The notes under the pieces were generated by a model, which saw only the letters and a program-made list of their open reading frames with translations, searched no databases and was not told the DNA's origin. The translations under genes and the position numbers were made by a program. This document shows positions 60,216-64,000 of a stretch of 64,000 bases of DNA, piece by piece. This DNA is from Streptomyces lucensis JCM 4490 (lineage in GTDB: Bacteria > Actinomycetota > Actinomycetes > Streptomycetales > Streptomycetaceae). The stretch is from the NCBI RefSeq assembly GCF_014650035.1, contig NZ_BMUE01000006.1:364239-428238 (forward strand). Direction: 5' to 3'. Numbering within the stretch: the stretch's first letter is position 1; the number at the start of each line of letters is the position of its first letter.

Positions 60216-61640
60216 GTGGCACTCAAGGTTGCGGTCTATACCCGCATTTCGCGTGATGACGAGGGTGATGGGCTGGGCGTCGCACGCCAGCGCGAGGACT
60301 GCGAGCGGCTTGCGGATCTCCGGGGATGGGCTGTTGCGAAGGTCTATGAGGACAACGACGTCTCCGCCTACAAGCGGAACGTTCGACGGCCTCAGTTCGA
60401 ACTGATGTTGAGTGACTTGGCGGACGGCCTGATCGACGGGGTGGTGGCCTACGACCTCGATCGGCTGGCCCGGCAGCCGAAGGATCTAGAGCGGCTTATA
60501 GATCTCTTCGACGAGCGTCGGCGGCGCGTATTCGCCACCGTCACGAACGACGTCAATCTTGGTACAGCCGATGGCCGCACCATGGCTCGCGTAATGGTCG
60601 CCTTCGCCAACAAGTCGTCTCACGATGCCTCCCGGCGTATCCAGCGGAAGCACCTTGAACTGGCGCGCCAGGGGAAGTCCAGCGGCGGCCCGGCTCCCTA
60701 CGGTTGGCAGTCGGACGGACGGACAGTGGATCCGGTCGCTGCGGAGCATATCCGTGCCGCGCAGAAGCAACTGCTGGCCGGGGTCCGTATCGGAACCATC
60801 CGCACGGACTGGCAGCGTCGGGGGCTCGGGCATCCCCGTGAGGGCACTACGCGGCTCCCACATCACCTGGTCGAACGGATGCTCACCAATCCCCGGCTGT
60901 GCGGCTACCGCACATATCGGGGTGAACTCCTGCTCGATGACGACGGCCGGCCGGTCATCGGTCAATGGGAGCCGATCAACACTGTTGAGGAGTGGGAAGC
61001 GGTGTGCGCTGTGGTCACGGAGCGCAAGCAGAAGTACCCCGGGCGCTCGCTGGCCCGGAAGTACCTGCTGTCCGGGATCGCCCGCTGCGGACTCTGCCAC
61101 TCCAAGATTCGAGGGCAGGTCAACAAACCTCGAACCGCGAACTCTAAGGGAGCCACCTTCAGCTATCAGTGCTCCGTAGTGAACGGCGGCTGCGGCAAGG
61201 TCGGACGAGCCGGCGAATCCGTCGATGAGTTCGTGATCAGCCTCGTCCTCGCGGAGCAACGCGAGAGGGCTGCAAGCACCACCGTGCAGGGCGCCGACGA
61301 GCCGTGGCCGAACGCGCCCGCACTCGCTGATGTTGAGGCGGATATTGCTGCCCTGACTCAGGCCGCGAAAGCCAAGGAGATCACGGTCTCTACCCTGCTT
61401 CAGCTCCTGCCGGACCTGGAGCGGCGGCGGGACGAGCTGAAACTGGAGCGCGGACGCCACAGCAAGACCCGGCAGCAGTCGGCCTCGCTGAGTGTCGACA
61501 CCATCGAGGACTTCCGCATTCTGCCGATCGAACGTCAGCAGGCATTGATCTTGCATAGTCTCTCGGCCGTGCTGATACACCCAGCAGGAAGGGGAGCACG
61601 CAGGTTCGACCCGAGTTTGATCGAGCCCGTCTGGCACTGA
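60216..61640 (+). CDS. Large serine recombinase (AICE integrase)
   Basis: 474 residues from GTG 60216 (GGGGAGGG upstream); the longer frame from 60129 overlaps the small gene. The resolvase domain starts VALKVAVYTRISRD with nucleophile Ser 12, then the E-box region YDLDRLARQPKDLERLIDLF. A recombinase domain and a zinc-ribbon domain follow (SGIARCGLCHSKIRGQ and NGGCGKV), then a coiled coil (LERRRDELKLERGR) and the C terminus IHPAGRGARRFDPSLIEPVW. It catalyses site-specific integration between short attP and attB sites. Most described AICE integrases are tyrosine recombinases, so this type is less usual. Confidence 0.92.
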   Translation: MALKVAVYTRISRDDEGDGLGVARQREDCERLADLRGWAVAKVYEDNDVSAYKRNVRRPQFELMLSDLADGLIDGVVAYDLDRLARQPKDLERLIDLFDERRRRVFATVTNDVNLGTADGRTMARVMVAFANKSSHDASRRIQRKHLELARQGKSSGGPAPYGWQSDGRTVDPVAAEHIRAAQKQLLAGVRIGTIRTDWQRRGLGHPREGTTRLPHHLVERMLTNPRLCGYRTYRGELLLDDDGRPVIGQWEPINTVEEWEAVCAVVTERKQKYPGRSLARKYLLSGIARCGLCHSKIRGQVNKPRTANSKGATFSYQCSVVNGGCGKVGRAGESVDEFVISLVLAEQRERAASTTVQGADEPWPNAPALADVEADIAALTQAAKAKEITVSTLLQLLPDLERRRDELKLERGRHSKTRQQSASLSVDTIEDFRILPIERQQALILHSLSAVLIHPAGRGARRFDPSLIEPVWH

Positions 61641-61653
61641 CGGCAACACCCAG

Positions 61654-61686
61654 AACGCGAGGCTGCGCATCCGGCGGCCTCGCGTT
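61654..61686 (+). terminator. Terminator after the integrase gene
   Basis: AACGCGAGGC and GCCTCGCGTT form a perfect 10-bp stem around 13 nt, 13 bp after the integrase stop. Confidence 0.85.
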
Positions 61687-61814
61687 CTTGCGTGTTCGTG
61701 AGCGTCCTGACCAGGGAAAAGGCGTGTCGTCCAACCACCCTCATCAGGTCAAGCGTGCCTGGAGTGTCCTGCCTCCCGTGGTGAACCGGGCCGGGCAGGT
61801 GCTCGACGCGTAGA

Positions 61815-61864
61815 CATGAGGAAGGGCGGGCCCCGGTGAGAACCGGGGCCCGCCCTTCCTCATG
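61815..61864. terminator. 23-bp perfect hairpin downstream of the Yip1-type gene
   Basis: CATGAGGAAGGGCGGGCCCC (61815-61834) continuing to GGT at 61837 pairs exactly with 61842-61864 around a GAGA loop. It lies 17 bp past the stop of the minus-strand gene at 61882. Confidence 0.9.
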
Positions 61865-61881
61865 CGCGCCGGAAGTGTGCG

Positions 61882-62829
61882 CTAGAACGTGCCCAGCTTC
61901 ACGATCGACAGCAGCGCGACCAGCTGGATCGCCGACGCGCCCAGGGCCTTCGGCCAGGGCAGGTCGTGGGAGCGGGAGACCATCACGGTCAGCAGGGCGC
62001 CCGCGCCGATCCAGGTGGCCCAGCCCAGCAGCTGGACGAAGCCGGCGTCGCCGCCGAAGAACATGGCGACGATCAGGCGGGGCGCGTCCGTGAGGGCCGT
62101 GATCAGCATGGACAGGCCGACGGTGGGCTGCCAGGCGCCGTCACCGCCGAGCTGCCGGGCCAGCGTGTGCGTGACCACGCCCAGGACGAACAGGCCCAGC
62201 ACCATCACGACCGCCGTCACCAGCACGATCGGGACCGCGTTGGAGAGCGTGGCGCTGATCGCGTCCGCGCGGGCGCCGTCGAAGCCGAAGACGGCGAGCA
62301 GGCCGTAGAGGAAGGTGACGATGAGGGCGGGGGCCCACATCGTGTAGTCGCGCATGCGCAGGAAGGTCTGGTCGGGGGAGAGGACGATCCCCCTCAGCAG
62401 CTGCTTCCAGTGCAGCGGAGGGCCGACCGGTGCCGCGGGCGCGGCGGGGGAACCGGCGTGGTAGGTCGCGCCCTGGGTGTAGCCGGCGGCCTCGTCCACG
62501 GAGAACGCCTGGGTGTGGCCCGGGTTGTTGGCGGCGTACGGGTCGTGCCCGCCGTGCCCCGCGCCGTTGTGGCCGTCGTCGCCGAAGTACTCCGGTCCGT
62601 CGTCGGCCGGCCCGCGGTACCCGTACTGCTGCCCCGCCTGCGGGTACGGCGGCTGCGACGCCTGCGGATAGCCGTACGACGGGCCCGCGGGCTGCCCGTA
62701 CGACGGTTGCTGCCGCCCGTACGACGGCCCGCCGGGCCGCCCCTGTCCGTACGACGGTCCCTGCGGCGCCTGCTGTCCTTGGGGGGTGCGGTTGTCCCGC
62801 CCCCCGCGTCCCATCCTGAATCCAGCCAC
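61882..62829 (-). CDS. Yip1-domain membrane protein
   Basis: 315 residues; GTG 62829 chosen because family starts (VAGFRMGRGG) match, though ATG 62814 is possible and no clear Shine-Dalgarno is seen. A Tyr/Gly/Pro/Gln-rich disordered region with PSYGQ-type repeats fills about 10-135. The Yip1 domain follows (HWKQLLRGIVLSPDQTFLRM) with five hydrophobic helices, ending LVALLSIVKLGTF. The function is unknown; Yip1-like actinobacterial proteins are membrane-trafficking relatives by sequence only. It is the first chromosomal gene after the AICE. Confidence 0.85.
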   Translation of the reverse strand: MAGFRMGRGGRDNRTPQGQQAPQGPSYGQGRPGGPSYGRQQPSYGQPAGPSYGYPQASQPPYPQAGQQYGYRGPADDGPEYFGDDGHNGAGHGGHDPYAANNPGHTQAFSVDEAAGYTQGATYHAGSPAAPAAPVGPPLHWKQLLRGIVLSPDQTFLRMRDYTMWAPALIVTFLYGLLAVFGFDGARADAISATLSNAVPIVLVTAVVMVLGLFVLGVVTHTLARQLGGDGAWQPTVGLSMLITALTDAPRLIVAMFFGGDAGFVQLLGWATWIGAGALLTVMVSRSHDLPWPKALGASAIQLVALLSIVKLGTF

Positions 62830-63040
62830 GTCATCGAACGTACCCGGTCCCGCGGACCGGTGTGCCGGACCCGGGCGTCCGGGCCCGGCTTTGCGGCCGA
62901 CCTGTGACATCCCCTAAGGGGGCGTCAGGCGGCCGGCCTCCGGGTTCGTCGGGGTGCATTCCGGGTTCGCTCCGGGTTTGTTCCCGCGGCGCCCGCGCCC
63001 TCTTCCGGTGAACGGTCGCGTTCTGGGCCAGGATGGGCTC

Positions 63041-63367
63041 ATGAGCGTAGTGAAGATCAACGTACTGACCGTCCCGGCCGAGCAGCGGGAGGTGCTGGAG
63101 AAGCGGTTCGCCTCGCGGGCACACGCCGTGGAGAACTCCGACGGCTTCGAGTGGTTCGAGCTGCTGCGGCCCGTCGAGGGCACCGACCAGTACCTCGTGT
63201 ACACGCGCTGGCGCGACGAGGAGTCCTTCCAGGCGTGGATGGAGGGGCCGATGAAGTCCGCGCACCAGGGCGGCGGCGAGGGCGGCGAGCGGCCCCGCCC
63301 GGCCGCGTCCGGGTCCACCCTGTGGTCCTTCGAGGTGGTGCAGCAGGCTGCGCCGAAGGGCGCCTAG
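63041..63367 (+). CDS. Antibiotic biosynthesis monooxygenase (ABM) domain protein
   Basis: 108 residues from ATG 63041. An ABM/HmoB-like ferredoxin-type beta-alpha fold: VVKINVLTVPAEQREVLEKR, then GFEWFELLRPVEGTDQYLVY and SFQAWMEGPMKSAHQG. Family members are small haem-degrading or quinone-type monooxygenases; one domain acts as a dimer. It has no secretion signal and no obvious partner gene. Confidence 0.9.
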   Translation: MSVVKINVLTVPAEQREVLEKRFASRAHAVENSDGFEWFELLRPVEGTDQYLVYTRWRDEESFQAWMEGPMKSAHQGGGEGGERPRPAASGSTLWSFEVVQQAAPKGA

Positions 63368-63419
63368 CCGCACAACGTGCCCACGGCCGTGGCGGCGGCC
63401 GGCCCGACCGGAACGACGG

Positions 63420-63448
63420 CGCCCCCTGCCTGTGCGGGTCAGGGGGCG
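63420..63448. terminator. Hairpin between convergent genes
   Basis: CGCCCCCTG and CAGGGGGCG pair perfectly around 11 nt, between the ABM gene (+) and the Fe-S protein gene (-). Confidence 0.85.
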
Positions 63449-63468
63449 TCGTCGGGCTGGTGGTGGTG

Positions 63469-64000
63469 TTACTTCACCGGCTCGGGTTCGGGTGCGGTCT
63501 CGGTCTCGGTCTCGCCGGCCGGGTCGAGCGGGGTCCTGACGGAGTCCAGCAGGAGCTGGGCGACGTCGACGACCTGGATGGATTCCTTCGCGACACCGTC
63601 GTTCTTCTTGCCGTTGACCGAGTCGGTCAGCATGACCAGGCAGAACGGGCAGGCGGTGGAGACGATGTCCGGGTTGAGGGAGAGGGCCTCGTCGACGCGC
63701 TCGTTGTTGATGCGCTTGCCGATGCGCTCCTCCATCCACATCCGGGCGCCGCCGGCGCCGCAGCAGAAGCCGCGTTCCTTGTGGCGGTGCATCTCCTCGT
63801 TGCGCAGGCCCGGGACCTTGCCGATGATCTCGCGCGGCGGCGTGTAGATCTTGTTGTGGCGGCCCAGGTAGCAGGGGTCGTGGTAGGTGATGATGCCCTC
63901 GACCGGGGTGACGGGGACGAGCTTGCCCTCGTCGACGAGGTGCTGCAGCAGCTGGGTGTGGTGGATGACCTCGTAGTCGCCGCCGAGCTGCGGGTACTCG
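63469..64000 (-). CDS. Fe-S-binding reductase with CCG domains, partial (C-terminal)
   Basis: The 3' part of the gene (177 codons) with the start beyond the window. Two Cys-rich domains are visible: HDPCYLGRHN and GFCCGAGGARMW (the CCG motif), followed by STACPFCLVML. Such domains bind the disulfide or FeS cofactor in heterodisulfide-reductase-like and glycolate-oxidase GlcF-like proteins. The C terminus is Glu/Thr/Pro-rich. In streptomycetes this is usually a large (Fe-S)-binding membrane protein of unknown substrate. Confidence 0.9.
   Translation of the reverse strand, partial: EYPQLGGDYEVIHHTQLLQHLVDEGKLVPVTPVEGIITYHDPCYLGRHNKIYTPPREIIGKVPGLRNEEMHRHKERGFCCGAGGARMWMEERIGKRINNERVDEALSLNPDIVSTACPFCLVMLTDSVNGKKNDGVAKESIQVVDVAQLLLDSVRTPLDPAGETETETAPEPEPVK

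Noticed and set aside
61640..61880. Direct repeat marking the AICE right end
   Set aside because: No convincing match to the left flank was found by eye; serine-integrase cores are too short to see without an empty-site sequence.

Overview
The window is high-GC actinobacterial DNA from a Streptomyces-type chromosome. Codon third positions are strongly G/C, GTG and TTG starts are common, TTA codons are rare, and many genes belong to families typical of streptomycetes (MocR regulators, SpoIIE-type phosphatases, DUF4328, DUF4142 and DUF4333 proteins, an XRE-TPR regulator, an AICE). The assignment to Streptomyces comes from gene content and style; no database search was run.

Region 1, 0-49.7 kb, is mainly core chromosome. 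aspS (0.5-2.3 kb) is followed by a two-component system (2.5-4.8 kb) that converges on a MacB-like export operon of lipoprotein, periplasmic adaptor, ATPase and permease (4.9-8.9 kb). Next come an AbiEii-like nucleotidyltransferase, a pectate lyase remnant and a frameshifted nuclease-like gene, then metG, a TerF-like VWA protein, a membrane-anchored EEP nuclease, and an alpha/beta hydrolase divergent from a MocR regulator. The 18-25 kb stretch has membrane proteins, a SpoIIE phosphatase and a secreted beta-propeller/Ig protein. At 25.6-27.3 kb an XRE-TPR regulator faces a tiny exported peptide across a palindromic operator. From 27 to 45 kb lie a lipoprotein, a nucleoside hydrolase, a GH13 glucosidase, GlpF, a zinc-ribbon membrane protein, a VOC protein, a flavodoxin-like oxidoreductase, a YihY protein, a 927-residue sensor phosphatase, a truncated GT2 and a secreted phospholipase D-like protein. 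A VapBC-type module ends the run.

Region 2, 46.2-48.1 kb, is the remnant of a tyrosine-integrase element next to tRNA-Gly(CCC). A perfect 22-bp direct repeat flanks it, each copy has a pair of TCTGGCACG arm-like repeats on its inner side, and the integrase is reduced to its last 66 codons with the nucleophilic Tyr changed to His. An amidohydrolase and a MerR regulator sit inside. Core genes (dcd, a phosphoribosyltransferase) then resume to 49.7 kb.

Region 3, 49.7-53.8 kb, is foreign and partly decayed: a small membrane-protein gene with two in-frame stops, the 3' half of a serine-tRNA-like sequence, a low-GC orphan LuxR-type regulator with a TTA codon, a secreted Thr-rich tandem-repeat protein, a 78-residue tail-anchored protein and a 64-bp-arm inverted repeat.

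Region 4, 53.8-61.7 kb, is an apparently complete actinomycete integrative and conjugative element: GntR/UTRA repressor with four operator-like sites, FtsK-like Tra, SpdB-like and small spread proteins, a GGDEF protein, a rolling-circle RepSA-type initiator, a 45-residue protein and a large serine recombinase. Tra, the GGDEF protein and Rep each contain a TTA codon, which suggests bldA control of transfer and replication. Region 5 (61.8-64 kb) returns to chromosome: a Yip1-type protein, an ABM-domain protein and the end of an Fe-S oxidoreductase.

The observations most worth following are the XRE-TPR/exported 15-residue peptide pair, the TTA-gated AICE with its own GGDEF protein, and the nested scars of mobile elements between 46 and 54 kb.
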